Source of the DNA: Tenacibaculum agarivorans | GTDB taxonomy: Bacteria; Bacteroidota; Bacteroidia; Flavobacteriales; Flavobacteriaceae | Reading direction: 5' to 3' | Assembly: GCF_001936575.1 (NCBI RefSeq) | Contig: NZ_MSMP01000006.1 | Coordinates: 62,001 to 126,000 of the forward strand | DNA length: 64,000 nucleotides | In this document: one piece after another, positions 52,035-61,663 of the stretch | Position numbering within the stretch: position 1 is the first letter of the stretch | Layout: each line of letters begins with the position of its first letter | The notes under the pieces: model-generated | Database searches by the model: none | Told to the model about the DNA's origin: nothing | Seen by the model: only the letters and a program-made list of their open reading frames with translations | Program-made: the position numbers and the translations under genes

Positions 52035-52074
52035 AAAACATTTTCCTGTAACGGTTGGTTGCAGGAAATGTTTT
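52035..52074 (+). promoter_or_regulatory. Intercistronic hairpin after atpE
   Basis: AAAACATTTTCCTG (52035-52048) pairs with CAGGAAATGTTTT (52062-52074) with one bulge. It lies in the 104-base atpE-atpF gap and could stabilise the atpE message or limit read-through, since more c subunit is needed than b. Confidence 0.6.
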
Positions 52075-52117
52075 AACAATTAAACAAAAAGAATTTTAAA
52101 AGAATAAATTAGATATA

Positions 52118-52618
52118 ATGGATCAGTTATTAAATGATTTTTCTCCAGGGTTATTTTTCATGCAAGTGATAATCCTAATCGTATTATTAGTTTTATTAGG
52201 AAAGTTTGCTTGGAAACCAATCTTAAAGTCTTTAGATGAAAGAGAAGAAGGAATCCAAAGCGCATTAGACCAAGCAGAAGCTGCTAAAAAGGAAATGCAA
52301 AACTTACAAGCTGATAATGATAGATTATTAAAAGAAGCGAGAGCAGAACGTGATGCTATGATGAAAGAAGCTCGTGAGATTAAAGATAAAATCATTGCAG
52401 ATGCAAAAGATGAAGCTAAAGAAGAAGCTTCAAAAATGATCGAGAATGCAAAAGCTACCATTAAGCAAGAGCAACAAGCAGCTATTGCAGAGTTAAAGAA
52501 AAAAGTAGCAGATCTTTCTATTGGAATTGCTGAAACAGTAGTGAAAAAAGAATTAGCTTCTCAAGATGAGCAGTTAAAGCTTGTAGAAGGAATGTTAGAA
52601 GACGTTACTTTAAACTAA
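52118..52618 (+). CDS. atpF: ATP synthase subunit b
   Basis: 166 residues: one N-terminal membrane helix (FSPGLFFMQVIILIVLLVLLGKFAWKPI), then a long charged coiled coil (DEREEGIQSALDQAEAAKKEMQNLQADNDRLLKEARAERDAMM) that forms the peripheral stalk. The FAWKPI junction is the usual one. Length is normal. A 10-base-scale gap to atpH indicates coupling. Confidence 0.96.
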   Translation: MDQLLNDFSPGLFFMQVIILIVLLVLLGKFAWKPILKSLDEREEGIQSALDQAEAAKKEMQNLQADNDRLLKEARAERDAMMKEAREIKDKIIADAKDEAKEEASKMIENAKATIKQEQQAAIAELKKKVADLSIGIAETVVKKELASQDEQLKLVEGMLEDVTLN

Positions 52619-52627
52619 TTTAGCATA

Positions 52628-53185
52628 ATGAAACAGTCAAGACCAGCATTACGTTACGCAAAAGCGATATTAAACCTAGCTAAAGAGCAAGGTAATGATG
52701 CAGAAGTAAACGATAACATGAAACTTATCGCTGCTACTGTTGCTGAAAGTGACGATTTAGATGCTATGCTTAAAAGTCCAGTGATTAAAGCTTCTGATAA
52801 GAAAAAAGTATTAGATGCCTTATTTGGAGATAAAGTAAATAATATCGCTAAAGGATTATTTAACTTACTAGCCGAAAATAAAAGGATGACAATGTTAGAA
52901 AGTGTTGCAAAGCAATACACTATCATTTTCGATTACTATAAGAACATGCAGGTTGCTAAGGTAACAACTGCAGTTGCTTTAAGTGGAGACTTAGAGGCTA
53001 AAATCCAAAAGAAAATTGTTGAAATTACTGGAAACAGTGCAACAATTGAAAACGTTGTAAATCCTGATATTTTAGGAGGATTTATATTACGTGTAGGAGA
53101 TGTGCAATACGATGCAAGTATCTCTAACCAATTAAACGAATTAAGAAGAGAATTTGACAATAGTCATTATATTCCAAAAATTTAA
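52628..53185 (+). CDS. atpH: ATP synthase subunit delta
   Basis: 185 residues of the OSCP/delta family: RPALRYAKAILNLAKEQGN at the N-terminus, LLAENKRMTMLESVAKQYTIIFDYYKNMQVAKVTTAVAL in the middle, and ENVVNPDILGGFILRVGDVQYDASISNQLNELRREF at the C-terminus. It joins F1 to the peripheral stalk. It starts 9 bases after atpF. Confidence 0.95.
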   Translation: MKQSRPALRYAKAILNLAKEQGNDAEVNDNMKLIAATVAESDDLDAMLKSPVIKASDKKKVLDALFGDKVNNIAKGLFNLLAENKRMTMLESVAKQYTIIFDYYKNMQVAKVTTAVALSGDLEAKIQKKIVEITGNSATIENVVNPDILGGFILRVGDVQYDASISNQLNELRREFDNSHYIPKI

Positions 53186-53192
53186 TTATAGC

Positions 53193-53222
53193 TAAAAGCC
53201 GAAAGCTTAAAGCCTAAAGCAA
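53193..53222 (+). repeat. Iterated AAAGC repeat between atpH and atpA
   Basis: Four spaced AAAGC units (TAAAAGCCGAAAGCTTAAAGC and CTAAAGC) within 30 bases, in the 46-base gap. I recall similar strings in other flavobacterial intergenic spaces. Confidence 0.45.
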
Positions 53223-53231
53223 AAAATAAAG

Positions 53232-54812
53232 ATGGCAGCAATTAAACCAGCTGAAGTATCAGCAATTTTAAAGGAACAATTAACAAATTTTGAATCAAAA
53301 GCTACGTTAAACGAAGTAGGAACTGTATTACAAGTGGGTGATGGTATCGCTCGTGTATATGGTTTATCTAACGTACAATATGGTGAATTAGTTGAGTTTG
53401 GTAACGGTTTAGAAGGAATCGTATTAAACTTAGAAGAAGATAATGTAGGTGTAGTATTATTAGGTCCTTCAACAGGAGTTAGTGAAGGTTCTACAGTAAA
53501 GCGTACAGAAAGAATTGCTTCTTTAAAAGTAGGAGAAGGTGTAGTAGGAAGAGTTGTAGATACATTAGGTAACCCAATAGATGGTAAAGGACCAATCGAA
53601 GGTGAAACTTTCGAAATGCCTTTAGAGCGTAAAGCACCTGGAGTTATCTATCGTCAGCCAGTAACTGAACCTTTACAGACAGGTATTAAGTCTGTAGATG
53701 CTATGATTCCAATCGGACGTGGACAACGTGAGTTAATCATTGGTGACCGTCAAACTGGAAAATCAACAGTTGCAATTGATACAATCTTAAATCAAAAAGA
53801 ATTTTTCGATGCAGGTGAGCCAGTATATTGTATCTACGTTGCAGTAGGTCAAAAAGGTTCTACAGTAGCTGCTATCGCTAACATGTTAGAAGAAAAAGGA
53901 GCTTTAGCATATACAACTATCGTTGCAGCTAACGCTTCAGATCCTGCTCCAATGCAGGTATATGCTCCATTCGCAGGTGCTGCAATTGGAGAGTATTTCC
54001 GTGATACTGGTCGTCCAGCATTAATCATCTATGATGATTTATCTAAGCAAGCGGTTGCGTATCGTGAGGTATCTTTATTATTACGTCGTCCACCAGGACG
54101 TGAGGCGTATCCTGGAGATGTATTCTACTTACACTCTAGATTATTAGAGCGTGCTGCAAAAGTTATTAATGATGATGCTATTGCTGCTCAAATGAATGAT
54201 TTACCAGAGTCTTTAAAAGGTAAAGTAAAAGGTGGAGGATCTTTAACTGCATTACCAATTATTGAAACTCAAGCGGGAGATGTTTCTGCATATATTCCAA
54301 CAAACGTAATTTCGATTACTGATGGACAGATTTTCTTAGAGTCTGATTTATTCAACTCGGGTGTACGTCCAGCAATTAACGTAGGTATTTCTGTATCTCG
54401 TGTAGGAGGTTCTGCTCAGATTAAATCAATGAAGAAAGTATCTGGTACATTAAAGTTAGATCAAGCTCAGTACCGTGAATTAGAAGCATTCGCTAAGTTT
54501 GGTTCTGATTTAGATGCCGCTACAATGAATGTAATCTCTAAAGGTCAACGTAATGTTGAGATTTTAAAGCAAAATCAAGGAGATCCATTTACAGTAGAAG
54601 ATCAGATCGCTATTATTTATGCAGGTTCTAAGAACTTACTAAAGGATGTGCCTGTAAATAAAGTAAAAGAATTCGAGGCAAATTATATCGAGTTCTTAAA
54701 TGCAAAGCACAGAGATACATTAGACACGTTAAAATCAGGTAAATTAACTGATGAAGCTACTGATGTATTAACGCAAGCAGCTAAAGAGATTTCTGCTAAA
54801 TATTCAGCATAA
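53232..54812 (+). CDS. atpA: ATP synthase subunit alpha
   Basis: 526 residues, the regulatory nucleotide-binding subunit of F1. Walker [10 protein letters not shown] (near residue 170) and Walker B region [47 protein letters not shown], plus the [36 protein letters not shown] signature. The sequence is complete and of normal length. It follows the AAAGC repeat gap after atpH. Codon use is notably clean, in line with high expression. Confidence 0.98.
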   Translation: MAAIKPAEVSAILKEQLTNFESKATLNEVGTVLQVGDGIARVYGLSNVQYGELVEFGNGLEGIVLNLEEDNVGVVLLGPSTGVSEGSTVKRTERIASLKVGEGVVGRVVDTLGNPIDGKGPIEGETFEMPLERKAPGVIYRQPVTEPLQTGIKSVDAMIPIGRGQRELIIGDRQTGKSTVAIDTILNQKEFFDAGEPVYCIYVAVGQKGSTVAAIANMLEEKGALAYTTIVAANASDPAPMQVYAPFAGAAIGEYFRDTGRPALIIYDDLSKQAVAYREVSLLLRRPPGREAYPGDVFYLHSRLLERAAKVINDDAIAAQMNDLPESLKGKVKGGGSLTALPIIETQAGDVSAYIPTNVISITDGQIFLESDLFNSGVRPAINVGISVSRVGGSAQIKSMKKVSGTLKLDQAQYRELEAFAKFGSDLDAATMNVISKGQRNVEILKQNQGDPFTVEDQIAIIYAGSKNLLKDVPVNKVKEFEANYIEFLNAKHRDTLDTLKSGKLTDEATDVLTQAAKEISAKYSA

Positions 54813-54821
54813 TTAAAAAAC

Positions 54822-54851
54822 ATTTCCTCATTGCTTTAGTAATGAGGAAAT
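54822..54851 (+). promoter_or_regulatory. Intercistronic hairpin between atpA and atpG
   Basis: ATTTCCTCATT (54822-54832) is complementary to AATGAGGAAAT (54841-54851) with an 8-base loop. No T-run follows, so an RNA-stability or attenuation role is more likely than full termination. Confidence 0.6.
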
Positions 54852-54875
54852 TCAAACAATTTTAAGTTCATATAG

Positions 54876-55736
54876 ATGGCAAACTTAAAAGAAATACGTA
54901 ACAGAATTACTTCAATTAAATCAACAATGCAGATTACATCTGCCATGAAAATGGTATCTGCTGCAAAGTTGAAAAAGGCACAAGATGCTATTACAGCTAT
55001 GCGTCCTTATTCCTCTAAGTTAACTGAACTTTTACAAAGTTTAAGTGCTACTTTAGAAGGAAACACAGGAGGTGCATATTCTGAACAAAGAGAAGTAAAC
55101 AAAGTTTTATTAGTTACTGTTACTTCTAACAGAGGTTTATGTGGAGGATTTAACTCTTCAATCATTAAAAAGACTGTTAGTACAATTAATGAAACATACA
55201 ACGGGGTAGAAGTTGACCTTTTAACTATTGGTAAAAAAGGAAACGATATCCTATCAAAAGAATATAACGTTGTTGAAAATAACAATAGTATTTTTGACAA
55301 TTTAACTTTTGATAGTGCTGCAGAAGTTGCTCAACAATTAATGGATTTATATGTTGCAGGTACTTACGATAGAATCGAAATTATCTACAACCAATTTAAA
55401 AATGCTGCTACACAAATTGCAATGGTAGAGCAATTTTTACCTATTAAACCTATTGAGGGAGGTGACAATGTTAGCTCTGACTATATCTTCGAACCTTCTA
55501 AAGAAGAAATAGTTTTAGAATTAATTCCTAAGTCGTTAAAAACGCAATTATACAAAGCAATTCGTGATTCATTTGCTGCCGAACACGGTGCTCGTATGAC
55601 TGCAATGCATAAAGCGACTGATAATGCTAAAGAATTACGTGATGATTTATTATTAACGTACAACAAAGCACGTCAAGCTGCAATTACTAATGAAATCTTA
55701 GAAATTGTTGGTGGTGCTGAAGCATTGAATAACTAA
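54876..55736 (+). CDS. atpG: ATP synthase subunit gamma
   Basis: 286 residues, the central rotor shaft. MANLKEIRNRITSIKSTMQITSAMKMVSAAKLKKAQ at the N-terminus and the C-terminal helix RMTAMHKATDNAKELRDDLLLTYNKARQAAITNEILEIVGGAEAL are diagnostic; both coil together in the shaft. Complete. It is the last atp gene here; atpD (beta) and atpC (epsilon) are not downstream, as is common in Bacteroidota where they form a separate operon. Confidence 0.98.
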   Translation: MANLKEIRNRITSIKSTMQITSAMKMVSAAKLKKAQDAITAMRPYSSKLTELLQSLSATLEGNTGGAYSEQREVNKVLLVTVTSNRGLCGGFNSSIIKKTVSTINETYNGVEVDLLTIGKKGNDILSKEYNVVENNNSIFDNLTFDSAAEVAQQLMDLYVAGTYDRIEIIYNQFKNAATQIAMVEQFLPIKPIEGGDNVSSDYIFEPSKEEIVLELIPKSLKTQLYKAIRDSFAAEHGARMTAMHKATDNAKELRDDLLLTYNKARQAAITNEILEIVGGAEALNN

Positions 55737-55760
55737 GAGAATAGATTATTTATTATATTT

Positions 55761-55795
55761 GAAAGCGAGTTAGTCAACCTAACTCGCTTTTTTTT
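55761..55795 (+). terminator. Rho-independent terminator of the atp operon
   Basis: Stem AAAGCGAGTTAG / CTAACTCGCTTT with a 5-base loop and a run of eight T, about 25 bases after atpG. Confidence 0.95.
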
Positions 55796-55830
55796 AAAAT
55801 ACAGCGATTGTAATATAATAAAACATTGTT

Positions 55831-56322
55831 ATGAAAAATTTACTTTTAATAATTGCTATTATTTTTAGTCTACAAGGAATAGCTCAAAACAGAGATAAAG
55901 AACTTGAAGAAATTGGTTTTTCAATTATAGATGAACCGCCAGTATTTCCCGGATGTGAAACGCTCGGAAGTAAAGCAGAACAAAAAAATTGCTTCAATAT
56001 GAAAATGCGTAAACATGTTCAAAAAACATTTAATCTAGGAGATGTTAATTGTATAGATAAAAAAAAAGTATTTAATAAAGAGTTAAATATAACGGAAGAA
56101 AAGTGTATTGGTTTAGAAAAAGGGATTCAAAGAGTTTATATCTTATTTAAGATAGGAAAAGAAGGAGATATAGAAGATATTAAAGTAAATGCACCGCACC
56201 CTAAATTACAACAAGAGGCATATAGAATTGCAAAATTGCTACCTAAAATGAAACCTGGTTTATCCGAAGGCGAGCCTGTTAGAGTAAGCTATGCATTACC
56301 TATTACTTTCAGAGTAGAATAA
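55831..56322 (+). CDS. Exported stand-alone TonB-C-domain protein
   Basis: 163 residues with a signal peptide (1-18, ending GIAQ) instead of the usual TonB membrane anchor. The motif DEPPVFPGCE... KNCFNMKMRKHVQKTFN and the strand VYILFKIGKEGDIEDIKVNAPHPKLQQEAYRIAKLLPKMKPG are the flavobacterial TonB C-terminal domain, which normally touches TonB-dependent receptors. Without an anchor it cannot transmit energy directly, so its role is open; an accessory or decoy is possible. Own gene after the atp terminator. Confidence 0.8.
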   Translation: MKNLLLIIAIIFSLQGIAQNRDKELEEIGFSIIDEPPVFPGCETLGSKAEQKNCFNMKMRKHVQKTFNLGDVNCIDKKKVFNKELNITEEKCIGLEKGIQRVYILFKIGKEGDIEDIKVNAPHPKLQQEAYRIAKLLPKMKPGLSEGEPVRVSYALPITFRVE

Positions 56323-56417
56323 ACTATAAAAGAAAGCCAAATACAACAGTTTTTGTCCTTAGTTAGATAAAGATTTAGGAATTTTCTTCTTTATATGGAT
56401 TGGTTTTGATAATAATA

Positions 56418-56451
56418 ATAAGCTCTACTCATATTTTATCATAGAGCTTTA
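56418..56451. terminator. Hairpin between convergent genes
   Basis: AAGCTCTA (56420-56427) pairs with TAGAGCTT (56442-56449), loop of 14 bases. T-rich but without a strong T-run; a weak terminator for the gene ending at 56464 or the one ending at 56322. Confidence 0.5.
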
Positions 56452-56463
56452 TAACATATAAAG

Positions 56464-57633
56464 TCACATACGCTCTTGATTAGCTTTATAAAATTGATGT
56501 AAAATTTTCTCTTGTTCTTTGGTAAGTTTTTGATTTTTGAGAAACCAGTAGACTCTTCTTGCTGTTAAAAAATGCTTGCTTTTTAAAAGTTCAATAAGTT
56601 TGTTTTTGATACTATTAGTGGTCAATTTTTTTGCTATAAAAATCTTCAAAAGTAAATGAACTTCTTCAAAAGTTAATGAAGAATAATTAAGGTCTAAACT
56701 TTCAAAAAAAGAAGTAGATAACGGCTGCTTAGTTTTTAAAATTTCATTGAAACATAGTAATCTATTCTTAGTATTTGAATTGATTATGAGTGTTTGCATT
56801 GTTTTTCTAAAAAAAGAATTGGTAGTATTATTCAGATATGGAATACTAGGTTTTACTAAGTATGGTTTCTTTTGAATGATTTCTGAAACGAGTGTCATTG
56901 TTTCTTTTGAAAAATCTTTTCGTATAGTCAATTGTTCTAAGGCAAATAGTTGTTGCTCTTTTTTATTAGATTTTAAGTAATCCTTTAACTGTAATTCCGA
57001 AAAAGAATCCCCAGTAATATTTCTGAGGATTTGTTTTGTATCTCCATGTATCCAGTGCCAAATAGAATAACAAGTCCAAACAGCACCTTCAACATAAGAG
57101 CTTTTATCTACTAAAATTGTTGCTCCAGTTAAAGCATCAATACCTTCACTACCTATAGTACTTACAATTTCATGTTTATAAACATTTTGTAAAGGTGAAT
57201 CAGCGTCACTCAATATAATATTTAGCTTTGTATAATCATCATTAGTAAAGTTTTCCCCCTCATCTTTCTCCAGATCTACTCCGTCAGGTAGTTCTACATG
57301 ACTATAACCTCCTAGTATATCCCAGAAAATTTTTATTAAATCTACTCGACAACGTTTATCACCACAAACAACTGATTTTACATTCATGTAATAAGCTATG
57401 GGTTGTTTTTTGTCATTTTTCACTTCTATTAATGTGCATGCTACAGGTTCCGTTAAGCTAATACCTTTATGCAATACATTTATTTTATGAGGGATTTCTA
57501 TTTTATTGTCAGTTACAATAGCAGTATTTACTTTTTTTTGAAGTAAAGGAGTAGGCGGTTTTTTCTCATAACAAGAGGTTAAAAACCACGTGAATAAAAA
57601 GAATAATAGAAATATATATGGTCTAACTTTCAT
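56464..57633 (-). CDS. Lipoprotein with FMN-binding-type flavinylation motif
   Basis: 389 residues from ATG at 57633, which places the lipobox FLTSC (C21) correctly; a longer frame starts at 57672. Residues about 55-200 contain CGDKRC, a strand-rich stretch, and D166-A-L-T-G-A-T172, which fits the DxxTGAT sequence where ApbE attaches FMN through the Thr in FMN-binding domains. The following VEGAVWTCYSIWHWIHGD holds conserved-looking Trp, Cys and His. The C-terminal half (200-389) is helical, HEAT-like. It overlaps the FAD oxidoreductase gene by 11 bases. Flavin attachment is inference from the motif. Confidence 0.6.
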   Translation of the reverse strand: MKVRPYIFLLFFLFTWFLTSCYEKKPPTPLLQKKVNTAIVTDNKIEIPHKINVLHKGISLTEPVACTLIEVKNDKKQPIAYYMNVKSVVCGDKRCRVDLIKIFWDILGGYSHVELPDGVDLEKDEGENFTNDDYTKLNIILSDADSPLQNVYKHEIVSTIGSEGIDALTGATILVDKSSYVEGAVWTCYSIWHWIHGDTKQILRNITGDSFSELQLKDYLKSNKKEQQLFALEQLTIRKDFSKETMTLVSEIIQKKPYLVKPSIPYLNNTTNSFFRKTMQTLIINSNTKNRLLCFNEILKTKQPLSTSFFESLDLNYSSLTFEEVHLLLKIFIAKKLTTNSIKNKLIELLKSKHFLTARRVYWFLKNQKLTKEQEKILHQFYKANQERM

Positions 57634-59587
57634 AGGACCTAATCTCAAATAATTTGACATTGTTATGACCATAAGTCTCTTTTAAACGTATCCTAATAGC
57701 GGTAGTTTGAACAGTATTAAAATCAAACTTTATTAAACGTTTACGATTCTTACTTTCTGTTCCTAGTTGTACCCAATTCCCATTTATACGAGCTTCAACT
57801 TCTAATGACTTCAATAACTCTTTTGGAATTGAAGTTCCATAAACATCATTATTCAAACTATCTCTACGTAGCATGATGTTACGTTTAACATTGGTGTCAG
57901 ATTTAATTTCAATTTTAGAAATACTAACTTTTTCTTCCCATTCTATTTGTACTTCCGCAGGTAAACCTTCAGACTCCCAATGGTGAATTTTTTTATTATA
58001 ATCTCTAGACCAACCATCATTTAAGTAGTTAGCATCACCAGAAGAAGTACTTGAAGCAAAAATTAAACTCGCTTGTTTTACTAAATCTTTATCATCTTTT
58101 GAGGGGCGATAAGGGATAAAAGCATCATCTCTCAACAGTTGTTCTTGTAGTTCATTAATATATTTTTGGCCAAGTTCTCTTGGTAAAATATTCTTTTGTA
58201 CACATAAAGAGGCGGCAGTACCTACGGCTTGACCTTCTAAGGCACATGTAGCCATAATTCTAGATGATGAAAGTGCTATATGAGTTTGACTAATATTTCT
58301 ACCAGCAAATAGAAGATTAGGCACATTTTTAGAATATAAACTACGAAATGGAATTTGGTAAGGTTCAGAAAAATCTTCATGAAAATAACTAGGAGGTTCA
58401 CTAAGATTTGCAATACCACCAGGATTGTGTTCATCTAAAGACCAACCTCCAAAAGCAACGGCATCTGGAAACTGTTTATTTCCTAGCATATCAGGCTCTG
58501 AAAGAATATAATCACCAATGAAACGACGGCTCTCTCTCTTTCCAGGTAATGAAGAAACCCAATCTAAAGCATAGTTTTCAGTTTCGGGAAATTTACCAGA
58601 ATTCTTTATATAGTCCCATACACCATATGCATGTCCCATTAAGGTTTGCTTTATATCTTCATATTCGCCTATAATATCGTCTTCACTACCAAGTTCAACC
58701 CACCAATAACCTAATTCAAAAGGAATAAGATTACGTCCTTTATGTGATTTTTCGGCGTCGTATTTAATTGCAAAATGTGGGGGTTCAAAAGACATTGGTT
58801 TTCCCATATTTTTGGATCCTAGTAATACAGTAGATCCCATTTGCCAGCCATCTGCTTCTTTAGGAGCATATTTTTCATTAAACTCAGAAGAAGCCTCTCG
58901 ACCGGTTCTGTATAAAGCTCCAGCAGTTGCACCTAAAAGACCATCACCAGAGCAATCTATATATACATCAGCTTTTACAGTGAATTCCATTTCAGTTGTC
59001 ATTTGCCAACAATACGCAGCTTCAATTTTATCCCCATTCATAATTGCACGAATAGCTGAAGTATTCAATTTTAAATCTATATTGGGTTCACGAGTAATAA
59101 AATCAAATAAAACATGGTCCCAAACAGGATACGAATCTTGAGGATTGTAAAAACGATTGTGTAATAATATTTCTTCAATAATACCAGTTTCTCTTTCAGG
59201 TAATCCATTTTTTAAATGATTTACACCGTTTAAATGTACTCTAATTTCACTTGAAGAGTTACCTCCTAAAACAGGTCTGTCTTGTATTAAAACTACTTTA
59301 GCTCCATTTCTAGCAGCAGAGATTGCAGCACACATACCAGCAGCACCTCCGCCAATAACAGCCACATCACATACCACTGTTTTTTTTCTATTTGGTCTTG
59401 GCTTTTTACCAGTTCCCATTTGGTGCCATTGTTCAGGGGTTGTATTATTAGATTGCGAACTAATTTCACTACCATTATTCTTTTCTTCTAATTTTTTTTC
59501 ATTAGTACATGAGGTTCCTAGTAAAGGTATCATACTAGCTCCGATAGCACCTTTTACAGTATTCTTAAAAAATTTTCGTCTTTTCAT
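57623..59587 (-). CDS. Tat-exported FAD-dependent oxidoreductase lipoprotein
   Basis: 654 residues. The N-terminus has a twin-arginine motif (KRRKFFK) and a lipobox-like LGTSC (C27), so export folded with its cofactor and lipid anchoring are both likely. The FAD site is VAVIGGGAAGMCAA (G79 to G84), followed by GNSSSEIRVHLNG, DCSGDGLLGA and the C-terminal FAD motif GRNISQTHIALSSSRIMATCALEGQAVGTAA, matching the FAD-dependent oxidoreductase family PF12831. Residues about 490-654 form a galactose-binding-like (F5/8-type) domain, pointing to glycan contact. Substrate unknown. Upstream of and overlapping the flavinylation-motif gene. Confidence 0.85.
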   Translation of the reverse strand: MKRRKFFKNTVKGAIGASMIPLLGTSCTNEKKLEEKNNGSEISSQSNNTTPEQWHQMGTGKKPRPNRKKTVVCDVAVIGGGAAGMCAAISAARNGAKVVLIQDRPVLGGNSSSEIRVHLNGVNHLKNGLPERETGIIEEILLHNRFYNPQDSYPVWDHVLFDFITREPNIDLKLNTSAIRAIMNGDKIEAAYCWQMTTEMEFTVKADVYIDCSGDGLLGATAGALYRTGREASSEFNEKYAPKEADGWQMGSTVLLGSKNMGKPMSFEPPHFAIKYDAEKSHKGRNLIPFELGYWWVELGSEDDIIGEYEDIKQTLMGHAYGVWDYIKNSGKFPETENYALDWVSSLPGKRESRRFIGDYILSEPDMLGNKQFPDAVAFGGWSLDEHNPGGIANLSEPPSYFHEDFSEPYQIPFRSLYSKNVPNLLFAGRNISQTHIALSSSRIMATCALEGQAVGTAASLCVQKNILPRELGQKYINELQEQLLRDDAFIPYRPSKDDKDLVKQASLIFASSTSSGDANYLNDGWSRDYNKKIHHWESEGLPAEVQIEWEEKVSISKIEIKSDTNVKRNIMLRRDSLNNDVYGTSIPKELLKSLEVEARINGNWVQLGTESKNRKRLIKFDFNTVQTTAIRIRLKETYGHNNVKLFEIRSYES

Positions 59588-59880
59588 TTATTTATTTGTT
59601 GTCGTTTTAATAAGGTCTGTTGTTAAGGTTAAAAAAGAACTTTTTAACTCTTTAATTAAATGTACATACCTTTTTTAAGAATATGAAGTAATTTTAATGA
59701 TGAATTTAAGAAAAACACATTTTGTCTATGAAATGTCAAGTAGTAAACACTAGTATACTAAACGAAATGTAGAAACGATTAACGTATTACAAAGAATCAT
59801 TAGATCTATGTATTCTTATCTCAACATTCAATCCAAAGAATCATAAACAATTGTAATAGCTTTTAAAAAGCTTCATACTT

Positions 59881-61659
59881 TTATTGTTTCAATAAAGATT
59901 CAATTTCAAGTAAAACAGATATTGAATCAATACCACAAATATGATATAATTCTTCAACAGTACCATGATGAACAAACTCATCTGGTATACCTAAAACTTT
60001 GATCGTATTTTTATAATTGTGTTCTGATGCGAACTCTAAAATAGCAGCACCAAATCCACCTTTTACTGTACCATCTTCAATGGTAATCACATTTTCGAAT
60101 TTCTTAAAGATGTTATGTAACAATTCTTCATCTAAAGGTTTTATAAAACGAAGATCGTAATGTGCTACACTGTTTTCTTTTGAAACCATTTTTAAGGCCT
60201 CTGAAACATTTTTAGCAACAGAACCTACAGATAACACTGCTAAGTCATTTCCTTCTTGTAAACGAGCTCCTTTTCCTATTCTAAGGTTTGTAAAAGGTTG
60301 TCGCCAGTCAATAGTAACTCCCCTTCCCCTAGGATAACGAATTGCAATGGGATGTTTCAAACCCAATTGAGCTGTGTATAGTATATTTCTCAGTTCAATT
60401 TCATTTCGAGGTGCAAAAATGATAAGATTAGGAATACATCGTAAGTACGCTAAATCAAAAACACCATGATGTGTTGCCCCATCTTGTCCAACAATGCCCG
60501 CTCGATCTAAACAAAAGATAACAGGAAGATTTTGAAGTGCAACATCATGAATAATTTGATCATAAGCACGCTGTAAAAATGTAGAATAAATATTACAATA
60601 CGGAATTAAACCTTGAGTAGCCATTCCAGCAGCCAGAGTAACCGCATGTTGTTCGGCAATACCAACATCAAAAGTTCTATTCGGGAATTTTTCTAACATA
60701 AACTTTAAAGAACTTCCTGTTAGCATTGCAGGGGTAATCCCTACAATCTTGTCATTTTTTTTAGCTAGTTCCACAATAGTTTTTCCAAATACATCTTGAT
60801 ACTTTGGAGGCTGAATACTATGTGGTTTCGGTAGTAAATCACCAGAAACTTTATCAAACTTTCCAGGAGCATGATATTTAACTTGATCTTCCTCTGCTTG
60901 TTTTAACCCTTTTCCTTTTGTGGTAATTACATGTAAAAATTTAGGGCCAGGAATTTTTTTCAAACGTTCAAGTTCATCAATTAATTCCAATAAGTTATGT
61001 CCATCAATAGGCCCAGAGTAGTCGAAATTTAAAGCTTCAAAAATATTATCTTGTTCAATATCGCTTCTTTTCGATTTTACTCTAGTTAAATACTCTTTCA
61101 ATGCACCTACAGCAGGATCAATACCAATGGCATTATCATTTAGAATGACCAATAAATTCGCTGTGGTAACTCCAGCATGATTCAAAGCTTCAAAAGCCAT
61201 TCCACTAGCTATGGAAGCATCACCAATTACGGCAATATGATGTTTGTGTTCTCCCTTTAATTGTGAAGCAATAGCCATTCCCAAAGCAGCAGAGATTGAG
61301 GTAGAGGAATGTCCAACACCAAAAGTATCATAATTACTCTCACTTCTTTTTGGGAAACCAGATATTCCTTCTAACTGTCTATTGGTATGAAAAGTATCTT
61401 TTCTACCAGTTAAAATCTTATGCCCATACGCTTGATGTCCAACATCCCAAACTAGTTGATCTTCAGGAGTATTAAAAACATAATGCAAAGCAATAGTAAG
61501 TTCTACTACACCTAAACTTGCTCCCAAATGTCCTTCTTTGGTCGCAACAATATCAATAATAAATCGTCGAAGCTCTTCCGCTAATTGAGGTAGTAGCTCT
61601 GAATGTAATTGCCTTATATCTTCAGGAAAGATAATATGATCTAACACGTTTTTAGACAT
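59881..61659 (-). CDS. dxs: 1-deoxy-D-xylulose-5-phosphate synthase
   Basis: 592 residues; condenses pyruvate and glyceraldehyde-3-phosphate with thiamine diphosphate, the first step of the MEP isoprenoid route. Motifs: GHLGASLGVVELTIALHYVFNTPEDQLVWDVGHQAYGHKILTGR, GHSSTSISAALGMA, VIGDASIASGMAFEALNHAG (ThDP binding), GIAEQHAVTLAAGMA and DRAGIVGQDGATHHGVFDLAY. Somewhat shorter than the E. coli enzyme (about 620) but complete. A -7 promoter box ends only 4 bases before the ATG, suggesting a leaderless or near-leaderless message. Single gene. Confidence 0.96.
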   Translation of the reverse strand: MSKNVLDHIIFPEDIRQLHSELLPQLAEELRRFIIDIVATKEGHLGASLGVVELTIALHYVFNTPEDQLVWDVGHQAYGHKILTGRKDTFHTNRQLEGISGFPKRSESNYDTFGVGHSSTSISAALGMAIASQLKGEHKHHIAVIGDASIASGMAFEALNHAGVTTANLLVILNDNAIGIDPAVGALKEYLTRVKSKRSDIEQDNIFEALNFDYSGPIDGHNLLELIDELERLKKIPGPKFLHVITTKGKGLKQAEEDQVKYHAPGKFDKVSGDLLPKPHSIQPPKYQDVFGKTIVELAKKNDKIVGITPAMLTGSSLKFMLEKFPNRTFDVGIAEQHAVTLAAGMATQGLIPYCNIYSTFLQRAYDQIIHDVALQNLPVIFCLDRAGIVGQDGATHHGVFDLAYLRCIPNLIIFAPRNEIELRNILYTAQLGLKHPIAIRYPRGRGVTIDWRQPFTNLRIGKGARLQEGNDLAVLSVGSVAKNVSEALKMVSKENSVAHYDLRFIKPLDEELLHNIFKKFENVITIEDGTVKGGFGAAILEFASEHNYKNTIKVLGIPDEFVHHGTVEELYHICGIDSISVLLEIESLLKQ

Positions 61660-61663
61660 ACAG

